64,000 bases of DNA from Flammeovirga agarivorans (GCF_012641475.1 NZ_JABAIL010000016.1:31902-95901), one strand, 5' to 3'; positions 1-9,632 are shown, counted from the first letter of the stretch. A program made the numbers and translations. Notes: generated by a model from the sequence alone, not told the origin.

Positions 1-415
1 CTGTTGTAGTACTTAGTATCTGTACGTCATGCACTTCAATAAACCATGCTAATACTTCTGCAATCGTGCTTTCACTGAAGAAGTTTTTTTTATAAAAAGC
101 ATAAGGACTATCTATGCTAACATCAGATACTTGAACAAGGTCGCTACATAGATCCGTACTTGAATAAAAACTTGGCCCAAGAGACAGAACAATATCAGGA
201 GCTTGAACAATGAGTACGTTTATCAAATCTATTACAGGAGTCTCAGGACTGAAATCCAGAATTAAATAGTCGCCACCCCCGTTTACAACTTTCAACATGT
301 TGTCTGAGATTGTAAGAACACCTTCATTATGCTGTATATGTCCCAAATTTGTGACAAAACGATCATAAGAAAGTTCTCTTACTGATGTAATAAATTTCTG
401 ATACAACGTACTCAT
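1..415 (-). CDS. Virion-region protein, 3' end cut by the window edge
   Basis: An open frame starts at ATG 415 and runs about 138 codons to the left edge without a stop. The protein begins MSTLYQKFITSVRELSYDRF and continues as a mixed alpha/beta-looking sequence without low complexity. It starts 7 nt after the stop of the preceding gene (423-806) in the capsid transcription unit, so a head-tail connector or other virion protein is likely by position only. I do not recognise the family. Confidence 0.75.
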   Translation of the reverse strand, partial: MSTLYQKFITSVRELSYDRFVTNLGHIQHNEGVLTISDNMLKVVNGGGDYLILDFSPETPVIDLINVLIVQAPDIVLSLGPSFYSSTDLCSDLVQVSDVSIDSPYAFYKKNFFSESTIAEVLAWFIEVHDVQILSTTT

Positions 416-422
416 GTTTTAT

Positions 423-806
423 CTATCTGCTAATGATCTGCACATGTCCTGAATAAGCGAACACTGAAGCAACATTCGAAGGTAATATGACAGCTTTACC
501 AACTTGGCTAGCTGTGATATTATAAGTCGTTTTACCCACAGTTGCCTTTAAAGGCTTGCGGACAAGAACCTCCGTTTCTCTTTTTACTTTAGGCTGTACA
601 ACTGCACTCACAGGGCTTGCAATTGGTTTAGCTTCGTTTGATTCAGGAACAACGGGAACTGTATCCATAGAGACAGCTTCCTGTGCTAGAATTTCACTTT
701 CTTTTTCAGCAATTTCTTTAAGAAGAGTTTCCTCTTTCTTAGACTTGTTTGGTTCTTTTCCAAACAGCTCCACGTACTTATCGGTTACTTCTTTAGCGAT
801 ACTCAT
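423..806 (-). CDS. Small protein downstream of the capsid gene, unknown function
   Basis: 127 residues. Residues 1-35 are Lys/Glu-rich, 36-75 are Pro/Val/Ala-rich and probably disordered, and 76-127 look like a compact beta-rich domain (LKATVGKTTYNITASQVGKA, then VFAYSGHVQII). It starts 5 nt after the capsid stop, so the two genes are co-transcribed. A decoration, head-completion or connector role is inferred from position alone; no family is recognised. Confidence 0.8.
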   Translation of the reverse strand: MSIAKEVTDKYVELFGKEPNKSKKEETLLKEIAEKESEILAQEAVSMDTVPVVPESNEAKPIASPVSAVVQPKVKRETEVLVRKPLKATVGKTTYNITASQVGKAVILPSNVASVFAYSGHVQIISR

Positions 807-811
807 GTGAA

Positions 812-1795
812 TTAATTAGTTACAATTTTTGCGATGTTTTTTTCTTCGATCAAGCCCGTACCCCAGATAGCATACCAAGCTAGACTTTTGATTCTTCCGA
901 AATCACTAACACCCGATTCACGAATTTGTGGCATTAAACCCCAAGCATTACCATAAGCATTCTCGCCAAAGATAACTGCTTCGGATACTCTGTCAGAAGG
1001 AGCCGTTACTCCATACTTCGTTGCATAAGCAGCGGGATCATAAACAGGCATTTGAGTTGTCTCAAGGAAGACTACACCCTCATAAGTGCCTATTTCACCT
1101 GAAAAAAGTTGACGTGTACCAGCATATTTATTCGCCTCGATCCATCTTGAATCCTCGCGTAATTGCCTTAACTGCCTTGGAGATGCGATACATACGTAGT
1201 ACTCTCCATTGAACTTAGGGGCATCATTAGAGGCTAATAGTTCAACTGCATCTAATACAGAATTTGAATCAAAATTATCTGATCCCGATAGTGATGCAAG
1301 ATCGGCTTTACCACCACCATACAATACGTTTGGTGTAGATGTTACAATATCTCTCAACTCACTATCTAGAGTTTTTGCCATATCGTTTGAAAGAGCAATA
1401 GTTGCCTCCTCAATCAAATCAAACATGGATACACGTAACTTAAACTCTGAGAGTGTTACTGCATTACCTTTCTCTTGAACCGTAATTCCAATTTCACTGG
1501 AACTAAGTGCTTGAGATGAAATTGTAGCGTGTTCATCCAATGTGCCACCACTAACGCCTAAATCATCAAAACGAGTGAAGATTACCTGCTTACCTGGTGC
1601 AGTCATTAAGTTTGTTTTCTCCTTAGCAAATTGAAGAAACTTCAGTCGTGGTTGTGCATGATATAAAAGCTCACGCGAGTAAACATCACGAACTGCTTGA
1701 GAAAGTACCGTACCATTTGTGCCTGGGCTTGTAGCGTTATACCCGCCTTGGATAGCAGAAGAATATGCTTGACCGTTACTATTAACGAAAGACAT
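812..1795 (-). CDS. Major capsid protein, N4-gp56 family type
   Basis: 327 residues, the usual length for this HK97-fold family. The early part (AVRDVYSRELLYHAQPRLKF, about residues 36-55), the APGKQVIFTRFDDLG stretch (about 66-82) and the EKGNAVTLSEFKLRVSMFDL region (about 109-128) match the N4-gp56 type of major capsid protein, which forms the icosahedral shell. It lies after portal and scaffold candidates, the expected order. A CACACAAATATT box (1805-1816, read on the minus strand) sits 9 nt before the ATG, so this highly expressed gene has its own copy of the leader signal. Function is clear; family assignment is from pattern recognition. Confidence 0.88.
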   Translation of the reverse strand: MSFVNSNGQAYSSAIQGGYNATSPGTNGTVLSQAVRDVYSRELLYHAQPRLKFLQFAKEKTNLMTAPGKQVIFTRFDDLGVSGGTLDEHATISSQALSSSEIGITVQEKGNAVTLSEFKLRVSMFDLIEEATIALSNDMAKTLDSELRDIVTSTPNVLYGGGKADLASLSGSDNFDSNSVLDAVELLASNDAPKFNGEYYVCIASPRQLRQLREDSRWIEANKYAGTRQLFSGEIGTYEGVVFLETTQMPVYDPAAYATKYGVTAPSDRVSEAVIFGENAYGNAWGLMPQIRESGVSDFGRIKSLAWYAIWGTGLIEEKNIAKIVTN

Positions 1796-1821
1796 CTTAG
1801 ATTAAATATTTGTGTGTAGAA

Positions 1822-2778
1822 CTACCCTCCGTAATTCGCTGACATCTGCGCTCGTACTGATGCTAGAGCAGCTTCACGCACATTGGCGTATTCTGGAGAG
1901 TCCCCCCTCATACCTGGAGCGATCAGTTGGTTCTCGGTTGGTGTTGTGACAACGGACTGAACGGGCGGGTATGGGGCTTGCGCTTGAGGAGTCTGATACA
2001 TTTGAGCAACAGATGGTTGCTGCGGTTGTTGTGGTTGAGCTACTGCTTGTTGTGTAGGTTGTGCAGTTGGCTGTACTCCTTGTTGCGGTTGTTGTGGTTG
2101 AGCGTTGTTGTACCTCGCTCTCGCCATTTTTGAGGCTTCAACTGAAGCATCGATTTCTTGAGGTGTTCCTCCCATGATCATTTCGGGAATGATCTGATCA
2201 CCGTATTCTGAAATCTTTTGCTGTCGGTAGTTCTCAATCTGTTGGTGCTGTACTGACTGTAGCGTTTGAGTAAGTGGGGCTACTGTTGCCTGTAAAATAT
2301 CATTTACTTTACTAGCTACGATTTGGTCCAAGTTTTGATTTGCAGCGGGGATTTGTTGTACTGTAGGAACAGTCTCTACCCCTTGCTGTGGTTGAGTCTG
2401 GTTGTGATTCTGAGGTTGTGGGGATTGAGGAGGCTGAACCTGTTGGTTAGTCGCAAGTTGAGATCTAAGATTGTTGACCGTATCATACATTCTATTTTTC
2501 TCTACTTGTCTTTGACTATTCAGATAAGCTTGAGCTTGATCTAAAGGAACAGCTTGGCCGTCGAGCATAATTGTTTGAACCTGTTGTGGCTGTGGCGGTG
2601 TTGGATTCTGTTGTGGTTGCGGAACTGTATGTGTCACGTTCTGCGAAGTGTTGCTTTGAATCTGTTGCTGAACCTGTTGGCTCGAAGCTGACGTTTGAAC
2701 AGGGGTAGTCCCTGTAGTCTGTACAGATTGTGGTGGATTAGGTGTTGCCGTGGGTTGTTGTGCTGTATTTTGTGACAT
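1822..2778 (-). CDS. Gln/Pro-rich scaffold-like protein
   Basis: 318 residues dominated by Gln, Pro, Thr and Val tracts (residues 1-70, 110-150, 225-280) around a more ordered helical part (about 75-105 and 150-220, with EYGDQIIPEMIMGG). The C-terminus is ordered again (REAALASVRAQMSANYGG). Position between portal and major capsid protein, low complexity and length fit an internal scaffold or head-assembly protein, but no family motif or protease triad is visible. Its stop lies 5 nt before the capsid leader box. Confidence 0.75.
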   Translation of the reverse strand: MSQNTAQQPTATPNPPQSVQTTGTTPVQTSASSQQVQQQIQSNTSQNVTHTVPQPQQNPTPPQPQQVQTIMLDGQAVPLDQAQAYLNSQRQVEKNRMYDTVNNLRSQLATNQQVQPPQSPQPQNHNQTQPQQGVETVPTVQQIPAANQNLDQIVASKVNDILQATVAPLTQTLQSVQHQQIENYRQQKISEYGDQIIPEMIMGGTPQEIDASVEASKMARARYNNAQPQQPQQGVQPTAQPTQQAVAQPQQPQQPSVAQMYQTPQAQAPYPPVQSVVTTPTENQLIAPGMRGDSPEYANVREAALASVRAQMSANYGG

Positions 2779-2803
2779 GCTTTTGACTAATTATGCTAAA
2801 AGA

Positions 2804-3016
2804 TTATTTGTGATACTCAGTGTTCGGGTAGTGAACATTTGGGTTACGCAATTGTGCGTTCAATCGGCTTGATGCTTCAGGCTTAATGCTGTTTTCCATC
2901 ATGTGCTGATTTCCCAAAGGAGCCTTTACGTTATTCACGAATGCTCCCGAAGTTTTTTTACCATCAGCTTTCACTTTTGCCGCAAGTGAAGAAGCTGCAT
3001 CATATTCGTTTCTCAT
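2804..3016 (-). CDS. Small head-cluster protein, unknown
   Basis: 70 residues: Ala/Lys-rich N-terminus (residues 6-20) and a C-terminus rich in Asn, His and Tyr. A CACACAAATATT box (3024-3035) lies 7 nt before the ATG and a terminator-like hairpin follows the upstream portal gene (3102-3122), so this gene starts a new transcript or translation unit that continues into the scaffold candidate. Not recognised. Confidence 0.72.
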   Translation of the reverse strand: MRNEYDAASSLAAKVKADGKKTSGAFVNNVKAPLGNQHMMENSIKPEASSRLNAQLRNPNVHYPNTEYHK

Positions 3017-3101
3017 GACTTAAAATATTTGTGTGGATTTTTTAGTCTTATAATACAAAGCTGACTAGTAAATTGCAGACCGTCAACAAGAACTAAAAAA
3101 A

Positions 3102-3122
3102 CCTTGCAAAAAAATTACAAGG
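3102..3122 (-). terminator. Hairpin terminator after the portal gene
   Basis: CCTTG/CAAGG (3102-3106, 3118-3122) followed by T7 on the minus strand. Short stem but well placed, between portal and the next unit. Confidence 0.6.
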
Positions 3123-3156
3123 CTTTAATGATCTTATATAAATTAACTTACTATGT

Positions 3157-5049
3157 TTATTCTTCTTGCGGGGGGGTTCCCGAGGATTCTAATTCCCTCT
3201 GTTCCACTAATTTTTGTGCTTCCAACTCTTTATTGAAAATTGCCATTTCTTTCTGTTGATCATTGGAAAGCTTGTTTTGTTTCTCGGCAACTTTAAGTTG
3301 TTCTGCATTTGTAAACTGAGTTTGTCGTATGTTTCTTTCTTCCTCAGCTATTCTTTGTCTGTGCTGCTGCTCTTCTTGATAATTCATTTGTCTAAGCTGC
3401 TGCTCCTCCTGTAAGCCAGCTTGGAATATTGCCATTTCTTTCTGCATATTTTGCTGCTCAATTTGCAGTTTGAGTTGCATTTCTTGTTGAACTTCCTGCA
3501 TTTTCAACTGAGCTTGCTGCTGTATCTCCTGTAGCTTGATTTGTTGCCTTTGCTGAAGTTCTTGCATTTCAATCTGCACCTCAGTTTGTACCTTTTGCTG
3601 CATATTGGCTCTCTCCGCTTCTACTTCGGCCTCCGCTATCTTTTCATTTTTCCACTCTTGCATCACTTCTTCTGCGTTATTTACACCCAGATTATTCATG
3701 ATTCTTTTCTTTGAATTGATTCCAAGTTGAAGCTCTGTTTGTGCAACTTGAACTTCTTGGATCTTATCTTGAGGGAAACCGTATTCGAAGACAGGCTCTA
3801 TCTTATATTCATTTTCAAAAAGAACACTTTCTATAGAGTCTAGTTCTGCAATTGTTTTCTTGATATAGGGAACATTGCCCCCCATAATTCTCGAAATTTT
3901 GAAAGCTAATGCATTAAGACTTGCAATACCTTCAGCATAGCACATCCATTTTTGATCCGCTTCCTGAATAATCGGGTGATAGGTTAGCTTAAGAGCTGCT
4001 GCAGAAGTATTGGATATAGCTTGAATTTTTCCAAGCGAATTTTCGGGAACATTCGAAAGTTCATGCATCGACATTTTCAAACTATCTCTATAGTCTTTTG
4101 CTGCCGAAAGATCTACATCCAATCCCAAGTTAAATACCTGTGCTTCGGGCGGAAGTCCTGACCAAACTTTTCCAAGACCACGAACTAATCCTCCAACGCT
4201 TGCCCCTGTAACTACAGTCGTTGGGCTAGAGTGATAATCAATTATGGCTTTAATATCCAAGGACATTTCGTTATAAATCTTATTGATTTTTAGGATGTCG
4301 TTTGCATCGGATACTCCAAAATAGTGTCCTGCCCTCGGTCTATTTTTTATATGGACTATTGGTATAAATCCAAACTTATTCTCTGCCTCGCTGAATTCAT
4401 ACTTTTGGGGATTGACGTAAGAGGTATCTATTTGGAACCAAGTCTGAATCGTTTCTTTGGTAAACCTTGTAATCTTTAGTTTATAGTTGTTTTTGTTTTT
4501 TACTAAAGGCTGACGAATCATAAAAGCAGTTACATCGTCAAACTCCCCCTTATCAAATTCGGGGTAACAATGTCTACTATCTAATACAGAGAATTTTACA
4601 TAATTCATGTCTGGGACCCATTGTGCCATCGCCCAAACATCTCCGCAAACACTTCCCATCTGAAGCAGTTCATGTGCAAAGATCGCTTTGCCTGTCAGTT
4701 TCCAATGTCGAAGTAAAAACTGTTCTGCTTTTCTCTCTATATCTTCATCCACTACATCAGTAGAGTACTTTGTCACTTTGAAAGAAAAACCATTTTTACC
4801 AAGAAGGTACATATTGATCTTATCTACAAAGGCTTTTACATAGTTAAAAGCAAGAAGTGTTTCGTTCAGATCTTTCCAATGTTCACCATTATAGAACTTC
4901 CAAAAAAGATTGTATCGTAAAATTCTTTTTGTTTCTGTTTCCGGTGCGCCCGCAATAAAAGTAGAACTTACATAATCACGAAGTATAGTGCTGCCCTCCT
5001 CATTAACCTTGTTATAAGGGTTGACAGTCACTTTCTGATTAAGTGCCAT
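3157..5049 (-). CDS. Portal protein
   Basis: 630 residues. Residues 1-440 resemble SPP1-gp6/T4-gp20-like portals: an N-terminal DKINMYLLGKNGFSFKV segment, a wing-like region, and a central stretch (NSLGKIQAISNTSAAALKLTY, about residues 336-356) typical of the portal stem-crown. Residues 460-620 form a long Gln/Glu-rich coiled coil (repeated QQ, MQE, LQ), longer than in classical portals. The portal is the dodecameric DNA channel at the capsid vertex. It starts 25 nt after thyA, with a CACACAAATATT box (5057-5068) filling that gap. The C-terminal codons include a C7 run. A portal is expected here from gene order. Confidence 0.86.
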   Translation of the reverse strand: MALNQKVTVNPYNKVNEEGSTILRDYVSSTFIAGAPETETKRILRYNLFWKFYNGEHWKDLNETLLAFNYVKAFVDKINMYLLGKNGFSFKVTKYSTDVVDEDIERKAEQFLLRHWKLTGKAIFAHELLQMGSVCGDVWAMAQWVPDMNYVKFSVLDSRHCYPEFDKGEFDDVTAFMIRQPLVKNKNNYKLKITRFTKETIQTWFQIDTSYVNPQKYEFSEAENKFGFIPIVHIKNRPRAGHYFGVSDANDILKINKIYNEMSLDIKAIIDYHSSPTTVVTGASVGGLVRGLGKVWSGLPPEAQVFNLGLDVDLSAAKDYRDSLKMSMHELSNVPENSLGKIQAISNTSAAALKLTYHPIIQEADQKWMCYAEGIASLNALAFKISRIMGGNVPYIKKTIAELDSIESVLFENEYKIEPVFEYGFPQDKIQEVQVAQTELQLGINSKKRIMNNLGVNNAEEVMQEWKNEKIAEAEVEAERANMQQKVQTEVQIEMQELQQRQQIKLQEIQQQAQLKMQEVQQEMQLKLQIEQQNMQKEMAIFQAGLQEEQQLRQMNYQEEQQHRQRIAEEERNIRQTQFTNAEQLKVAEKQNKLSNDQQKEMAIFNKELEAQKLVEQRELESSGTPPQEE

Positions 5050-5074
5050 GTTTTAAAATATTTGTGTGGAAACC

Positions 5075-5875
5075 CTATACAGCTACTTTTGCCGATATAG
5101 CTGGGTGAGGGTTGTAATCGTTTAAATGAATTTGATTGAAATCTAAATCCTCGATGTTTGCGTTTTTTTCAATGTCAAGGGATAGTGTAGGTAGTTGCCG
5201 TTCTACTCTACTTAAGACTTCCTTAACCTGATTAATGTGATTGCTATAAATATGAGCATCGCCAATTGTGTGTATAAATTCACCGACTCCATACCCACAA
5301 ATTTGTGCGATAACATGCGTAAGAAGAGCATAACTAGCGATATTGAAAGGAACGCCCAAAAAGAGGTCGGCTGATCTTTGGTATAATTGGCAAGATAGTT
5401 TTTTGTCTTTCGAAACATAAAATTGAAAAAGTAGATGGCACGGAGGCAAGGCCATTTCTTGCAAGTCCGAAACATTCCACGAAGATACAATATGTCTACG
5501 ACTTTTAGGATCTCTTTTCAAATCATAAATCAATTTTGAAATCTGATCGTATTCGATACCTAAATTATCTCTCCAGCTCCTCCACTGCTTACCGTATATT
5601 GGTCCCAAGTCTCCAAATTCATCCGCCCACTCATTCCAAATACGTACACCATTTTCATTCAGATACTTTATGTTGGTATCCCCCTTCAGGAACCAAAGCA
5701 ATTCATGAACGATGCTTTTCCAATGCAGCTTCTTAGTCGTCTGTAATGGAAATCCTTTATTCAAGTCAAAACGCATTTGATAACCAAAAACAGAAAAGCA
5801 ACAAATACCCGTCCTATCTTCTCGTAACTCGCCATGCTCTAATACATGGCTTAACAATTTGTGATACTGCTCCAT
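5075..5875 (-). CDS. thyA: Thymidylate synthase
   Basis: 266 residues, normal length for ThyA, which makes dTMP from dUMP with methylene-tetrahydrofolate. Visible landmarks: [20 protein letters not shown] near the N-terminus, the catalytic cysteine in [10 protein letters not shown] (about C146), the dUMP-binding [15 protein letters not shown] segment and a typical C-terminus ending in KVAV. Its ATG overlaps the end of folE, and both sit between terminase and portal, an unusual place for nucleotide metabolism. No substitution of a key residue was seen, so activity is likely. Confidence 0.96.
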   Translation of the reverse strand: MEQYHKLLSHVLEHGELREDRTGICCFSVFGYQMRFDLNKGFPLQTTKKLHWKSIVHELLWFLKGDTNIKYLNENGVRIWNEWADEFGDLGPIYGKQWRSWRDNLGIEYDQISKLIYDLKRDPKSRRHIVSSWNVSDLQEMALPPCHLLFQFYVSKDKKLSCQLYQRSADLFLGVPFNIASYALLTHVIAQICGYGVGEFIHTIGDAHIYSNHINQVKEVLSRVERQLPTLSLDIEKNANIEDLDFNQIHLNDYNPHPAISAKVAV

Positions 5876-6516
5876 TATAATCCTTTCGCTACAGCTCTGC
5901 TATGTGAATCTACCATAATAGATTTTTGATGTGACAGTTCTGATTGAGTATAAAACACTTTAGCAAATTTTGAGGTATGTGTAATTGACTCTGCTTCTTC
6001 TACCCCCCTTGCCATCATGCATGTGTGTCTTGCCGAAACCATGACAGCAATTTCTCCATGTCCCAGTATCTTAGAAAATACATGATGAATAATCTTTGTT
6101 AGATTTTCTTGTGTGGTTGGTTGCTTTGCAAGGTATTGTATCAGTCTAGGTATTTTTGAAAGACCAAGTATCAATCCATTTTTTGGGTTGTATCCAAAAC
6201 TAACTTTACCAAAGAAGGGCATAAAGTGATGCTCGCAGTAAGAGTAAAAACGAATATCCGATAGCATTACAAACTCAGCATTAGGTTCTTTAAATGCCGT
6301 TATTTTAGGTACTTTGGTAGGATCAAGACCGTGGACTAATTCATTGGTGAAGAACTTTGCTATTCGCTTCGGGGTATCTCTCAACCCTTCCGACTCTGCG
6401 TTTAAGCCAAGCGTTTGTATGATACTCAGTACAGATGCTTCTATCTTTTCTTGAGGAGAAATTTTAGTTTCTTCAGCAACGGGATTCTTAGCTTTTTTCT
6501 TTTTTGTTTCTTTCAT
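5875..6516 (-). CDS. folE: GTP cyclohydrolase I
   Basis: 213 residues. Converts GTP to dihydroneopterin triphosphate, the shared first step of folate and 7-deazaguanine (queuosine-type) synthesis. The zinc ligands are visible as CEHHFMPF (about C94, H97) and HTCMMARG (about C166), with [13 protein letters not shown] upstream. The N-terminus has a Lys-rich extension (residues 3-20). It overlaps thyA by 1 nt and the preceding gene by 29 nt. With queD and queC in the same window it can supply the deazaguanine route; its neighbour thyA equally fits folate supply. Confidence 0.95.
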   Translation of the reverse strand: MKETKKKKAKNPVAEETKISPQEKIEASVLSIIQTLGLNAESEGLRDTPKRIAKFFTNELVHGLDPTKVPKITAFKEPNAEFVMLSDIRFYSYCEHHFMPFFGKVSFGYNPKNGLILGLSKIPRLIQYLAKQPTTQENLTKIIHHVFSKILGHGEIAVMVSARHTCMMARGVEEAESITHTSKFAKVFYTQSELSHQKSIMVDSHSRAVAKGL

Positions 6517-6943
6517 TTTGTCGAGTTTTTAGAAGTAAATTAATATCAGTATCAGTACTTTCTAGAAAGAATCTAGACACTAATGCTAGTATCTCTGAGC
6601 AACTGTATGACAGCTCATAAAAATGTCTTCCCGTATTGTTTTTATACAAGAAGATAACTTTTGTGATGTAATCGCTTATAACTAAATCACTGAAAGTAAT
6701 GCATACTTTCTCACTGTGAGAAGCTTTTGCACTTAATCTAAGTACAGTGTTTAATGCATATAATTCTGCAAGACATAAAACAACATCAACGAATAACCTT
6801 TGTAGCTGTTCTTTACCTTGGGCTTCGAGTATATTTTGATTTAAAACATCAAGCTCCTGCAGAACTTGTGTAGTATCTCTGAGATATGGTAGCCCCTTCA
6901 TCAAATTCTGAAATTTGAAGGATAGATAATTGTTCCTTGGCAT
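6488..6943 (-). CDS. Unknown protein in the terminase-folE operon
   Basis: 151 residues, mostly helical, with hydrophobic heptads (LQELDVLNQNILEAQ; LFVDVVLCLAELYALNTVLRL) and a basic C-terminal tail. The start codon overlaps the previous stop as TAATG and the end overlaps folE by 29 nt, which indicates translational coupling. Not recognised. Confidence 0.75.
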   Translation of the reverse strand: MPRNNYLSFKFQNLMKGLPYLRDTTQVLQELDVLNQNILEAQGKEQLQRLFVDVVLCLAELYALNTVLRLSAKASHSEKVCITFSDLVISDYITKVIFLYKNNTGRHFYELSYSCSEILALVSRFFLESTDTDINLLLKTRQNERNKKEKS

Positions 6944-7245
6944 TACTTAATCCGTTTAAAGTTTGTAAGTTTCTGTTCTAAGTTTATCGAATCTCTGCAG
7001 GGGTACGATGCTTTGCGATCCACAAGCCTTTGACCTGATGCTTCGCTAAGATATTTCACACAACTTTCGATTCCCTTTTCATTGTATATTTTATAGCATT
7101 CTCTAAGTTCATCTAATGTCATGTTCTCTAGTTTATTCAAGTTCTTTGAATATCCTCCAATTTTGTTTTTGACATTACTGTTTAAATAGGGAGAGATAAC
7201 GCGTTCTAGTTTTCTATACAATAAGTATTCTTGACATGTTGACAT
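6943..7245 (-). CDS. Small protein after the large terminase, unknown
   Basis: 100 residues from the ATG at 7245, which lies 4 nt after the terminase stop; the longer frame reaching 7398 would overlap terminase and is unlikely. The sequence is helical and charged with three cysteines (C4, C52, C73), a repeated LxxLxRVI-like start and a basic end. Not recognised. Confidence 0.7.
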   Translation of the reverse strand: MSTCQEYLLYRKLERVISPYLNSNVKNKIGGYSKNLNKLENMTLDELRECYKIYNEKGIESCVKYLSEASGQRLVDRKASYPCRDSINLEQKLTNFKRIK

Positions 7246-7249
7246 GGTA

Positions 7250-8911
7250 TTAATGAGAAAGGTTTGAGTAAATAGATCTTGAATTTTGCAATTCAGCATA
7301 AAGAGGATTATCAACAACTTCAACTTGATAGTCACTGCTCTCAACCATGATACTATTGCCTGCAAGTACCATAAGTCCGAGAGAATCCACGTAGTCATCG
7401 AACGTTCCCCTGTCTTTTTCCAAGATCAAATAAGACCCCTCATACCTTTTCGTAACACCCTTCAGTTGGTCTTCAAATTTAGTGAATTCTTCTGAAGATC
7501 GTGTGGCTTTGTTAGCAGGAAATTCAATACGTCCACTTTCCATATCGTTTGATAAGGATACCCACATTTCGGATTTGCTTTGTTGAGTAAATGTGTAAGG
7601 AACAACCTCAACAACTTCCATCAAGGCATGCGTAAGTCGATCAACTACCGCTCGCCCAACTCCGGTATAATCCGCGTATAGGATACAAACTTGAAAAAGC
7701 TTTAATGCATCAAGCAGTGCGTAGTGCTGTTGCTCGTAGTCCATGTTTCCGAAATCGTACCATCGTAGGATCTCCTTTTTTCTGATAGGTAAAGCAAATT
7801 CTGATTCTCCTTCCTGGTCAACTTCCTTCACTCTAGCTATAGTAAGGACAGTAGATGCAGGATGTTTTGCAATGTCCAATCCTGCAACAACTACATCTCC
7901 ATCATTTAAGTAGGAAGCCAAACCTTTACGACCATTAGCCATTTTCTTAAAAAGAGAGTCCGTTACAAACTGACCACTTTCTAACGCCCATTTTAACTCA
8001 TAGTTTAGTTCAAATGCTTCAGTATCTCCCCTACGCTCTGCTCTCGCTTTTTCATTCAATACAGACTTTTCATAGAAGGAGTGCATTCTTACTTTCGTCT
8101 TCTCGTAAACTTCTTTTTTGTATTTTGAAACCTGTTTCCAATTGAATTCAAAATGCAATTTTAGTCTTGGGTCCTTAATTCTTGTAGACCTTTTTGAGTT
8201 GTACTGTATGTCATCCCAGAAATGGTTTTTAGTTCTACCTGTAGTACCAATTTTTACACAGCATCCACCAACAGCACTTAGCATTGGCATAATGGATTTA
8301 TCTATTATCCATGTATCCACATCTTGAGCCTCGTCTATGAATGCGATTGAGAATGACTTACTTTCAATTTTTGATGTTTTACCACAACTCTGCCCTTTCA
8401 TGAAACTACCATTTGATAGATTCAGATTTACCGAACTTGTATTCTCTACATCAATGTCGGGATCTGCCATGATCTCAACTGCCGACTGGCTATTGAGGGC
8501 TTTCATAATACGTTGGTAACTTGTAGAAACCTGTTCTTTTTGGGGTGCAAATAGTCCAACCATAACACCGTCTTTAAACTGTGAGAAGTATTCCGGTAGA
8601 ATGTTAGCCATTGCAGGGAACAGCACTGTAATGGTGGGAACAAGAAAAACGATTGCCTCTGTCTTTCCTGCTTGTCGGCTGATCAAAACCGTAAAGGTTT
8701 CTCCATCAACCTTCAGAAGTGAATAGATTGCCCTGAAAACTATTAAGAACTGATAGTAATATAATTCGATACCCGTTAATGCCTTTCCGAATTCGATTAT
8801 ATTTAATATTAGTTGAATTAAGTCATCATCCGCCAGATTCTTTGCCGTATCCTCTAGCTTCTTTTTTGACTGAGCTTTCAGACGTACTCTATTGCCGCGA
8901 GCCGTCTTCAT
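7250..8911 (-). CDS. terL: Terminase large subunit
   Basis: 553 residues. N-terminal packaging ATPase: Walker A SRQAGKTE (about 78-85) and Walker B with catalytic acid IAFIDEAQD (about 189-197). C-terminal RNase-H-like nuclease: acidic residues in AGLDIAKH (about D346), LYADYTG (about D414) and GTFDDYVD (about D505). It cuts concatemers and pumps DNA through the portal. Its leader is long, with a CACACAAATATT box at 8933-8944 and a TATATTTG -7 element at 8989-8996 (minus strand). It heads the transcript continuing to folE, thyA and portal. Confidence 0.94.
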   Translation of the reverse strand: MKTARGNRVRLKAQSKKKLEDTAKNLADDDLIQLILNIIEFGKALTGIELYYYQFLIVFRAIYSLLKVDGETFTVLISRQAGKTEAIVFLVPTITVLFPAMANILPEYFSQFKDGVMVGLFAPQKEQVSTSYQRIMKALNSQSAVEIMADPDIDVENTSSVNLNLSNGSFMKGQSCGKTSKIESKSFSIAFIDEAQDVDTWIIDKSIMPMLSAVGGCCVKIGTTGRTKNHFWDDIQYNSKRSTRIKDPRLKLHFEFNWKQVSKYKKEVYEKTKVRMHSFYEKSVLNEKARAERRGDTEAFELNYELKWALESGQFVTDSLFKKMANGRKGLASYLNDGDVVVAGLDIAKHPASTVLTIARVKEVDQEGESEFALPIRKKEILRWYDFGNMDYEQQHYALLDALKLFQVCILYADYTGVGRAVVDRLTHALMEVVEVVPYTFTQQSKSEMWVSLSNDMESGRIEFPANKATRSSEEFTKFEDQLKGVTKRYEGSYLILEKDRGTFDDYVDSLGLMVLAGNSIMVESSDYQVEVVDNPLYAELQNSRSIYSNLSH

Positions 8912-9161
8912 TTAAATTTAATTTAGATTTTAAATATTTGTGTGTTTCAGTGAGTTAAACCGTCCTTATCCGATTTATTCACCTAATTCAAATATAGAAT
9001 AAAATTTAATATTATCCGAGTGTCATAATTTTTGTATATTGCTCGTATACTACATATTTCTAGTAATAGTAAGTTGCTATCAATAACCAAAAACTTACTA
9101 TGAATATTATCAAATTAACAAGGGAACACTTTTAGAATGGGGTGTTCAAAGATTAACGAAA
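8912..9161. other. Divergent intergenic region between terminase and the 9162 gene
   Basis: 250 nt, AT-rich, no gene on either strand apart from leader-like short frames (an 11-codon frame at about 9100-9135 directly before the plus gene). The minus half carries the terminase -7 box and leader box. No clean TAnnTTTG was found for the plus gene. Confidence 0.5.
8989..8996 (-). promoter_or_regulatory. -7 promoter element before terminase
   Basis: On the minus strand this reads TATATTTG, a full match to the Bacteroidota TAnnTTTG -7 element. It is about 78 nt upstream of the terminase ATG. No TTG -33 element is present at the usual spacing, so strength is uncertain. Confidence 0.45.
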
Positions 9162-9464
9162 ATGAACAAAATTGTTAGACTGTACGTGTACGAATCTGAT
9201 CTACTCGACTCTGAATATATTCGAACAGAATTAGAGGAAGGCGTGCTACTTCGAATTAAAGAGTCTAAGCGACCAAGCACCGCATTTGCTTACGACCTTG
9301 TAATGCTTCAGTACGAACATAGAAGATATGATGTTTGTGCAACTAAGCAAGAAGATGGAGACAGATTGCTATCTTTCGAAATTTCAAATCATGGGATTAG
9401 AAGCAACAAAATGAAAACTAGTGACATTTTACAGTTCACTAAAAACTACTCGCACGCTAATTAA
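9162..9464 (+). CDS. Small plus-strand protein, unknown
   Basis: 100 residues, beta-rich (MNKIVRLYVYESDLLDSEYI, then VLLRIKESKRPS, YDLVMLQYEHRRYDVCATKQ). It is the only convincing plus-strand gene in the left 44 kb, diverges from terminase and ends before a bidirectional hairpin terminator (9582-9611). Isolation and own regulation suggest an early or lysogeny gene, but no family is recognised. Confidence 0.65.
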   Translation: MNKIVRLYVYESDLLDSEYIRTELEEGVLLRIKESKRPSTAFAYDLVMLQYEHRRYDVCATKQEDGDRLLSFEISNHGIRSNKMKTSDILQFTKNYSHAN

Positions 9465-9581
9465 CTGCGTACCTGTATGTTCAGGAAAAAATATTAAAAA
9501 AATTTTTCAGTTGTCTAGGGCAGCCGATCCCAGGCGCACGATGCGCGTTTAACGGGGGGGGGTCTTATTTAGGACACAAAA

Positions 9582-9611
9582 AAGCCATGCGCCGACTAAG
9601 GTACATGGCTT
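9582..9611. terminator. Bidirectional hairpin terminator
   Basis: AAGCCATG (9582-9589) pairs with CATGGCTT (9604-9611), with an A-run before and T-rich sequence after, so it can end both the 9162 gene (plus) and the 9633 gene (minus). The loop read on the minus strand contains TCGGCG. Confidence 0.75.
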
Positions 9612-9632
9612 CTTTTATTTTTTAAGGAGCGC

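Noticed and set aside
5212..5490. 92-residue minus frame inside thyA
   Set aside because: It lies wholly within the well-supported thymidylate synthase gene in another frame.
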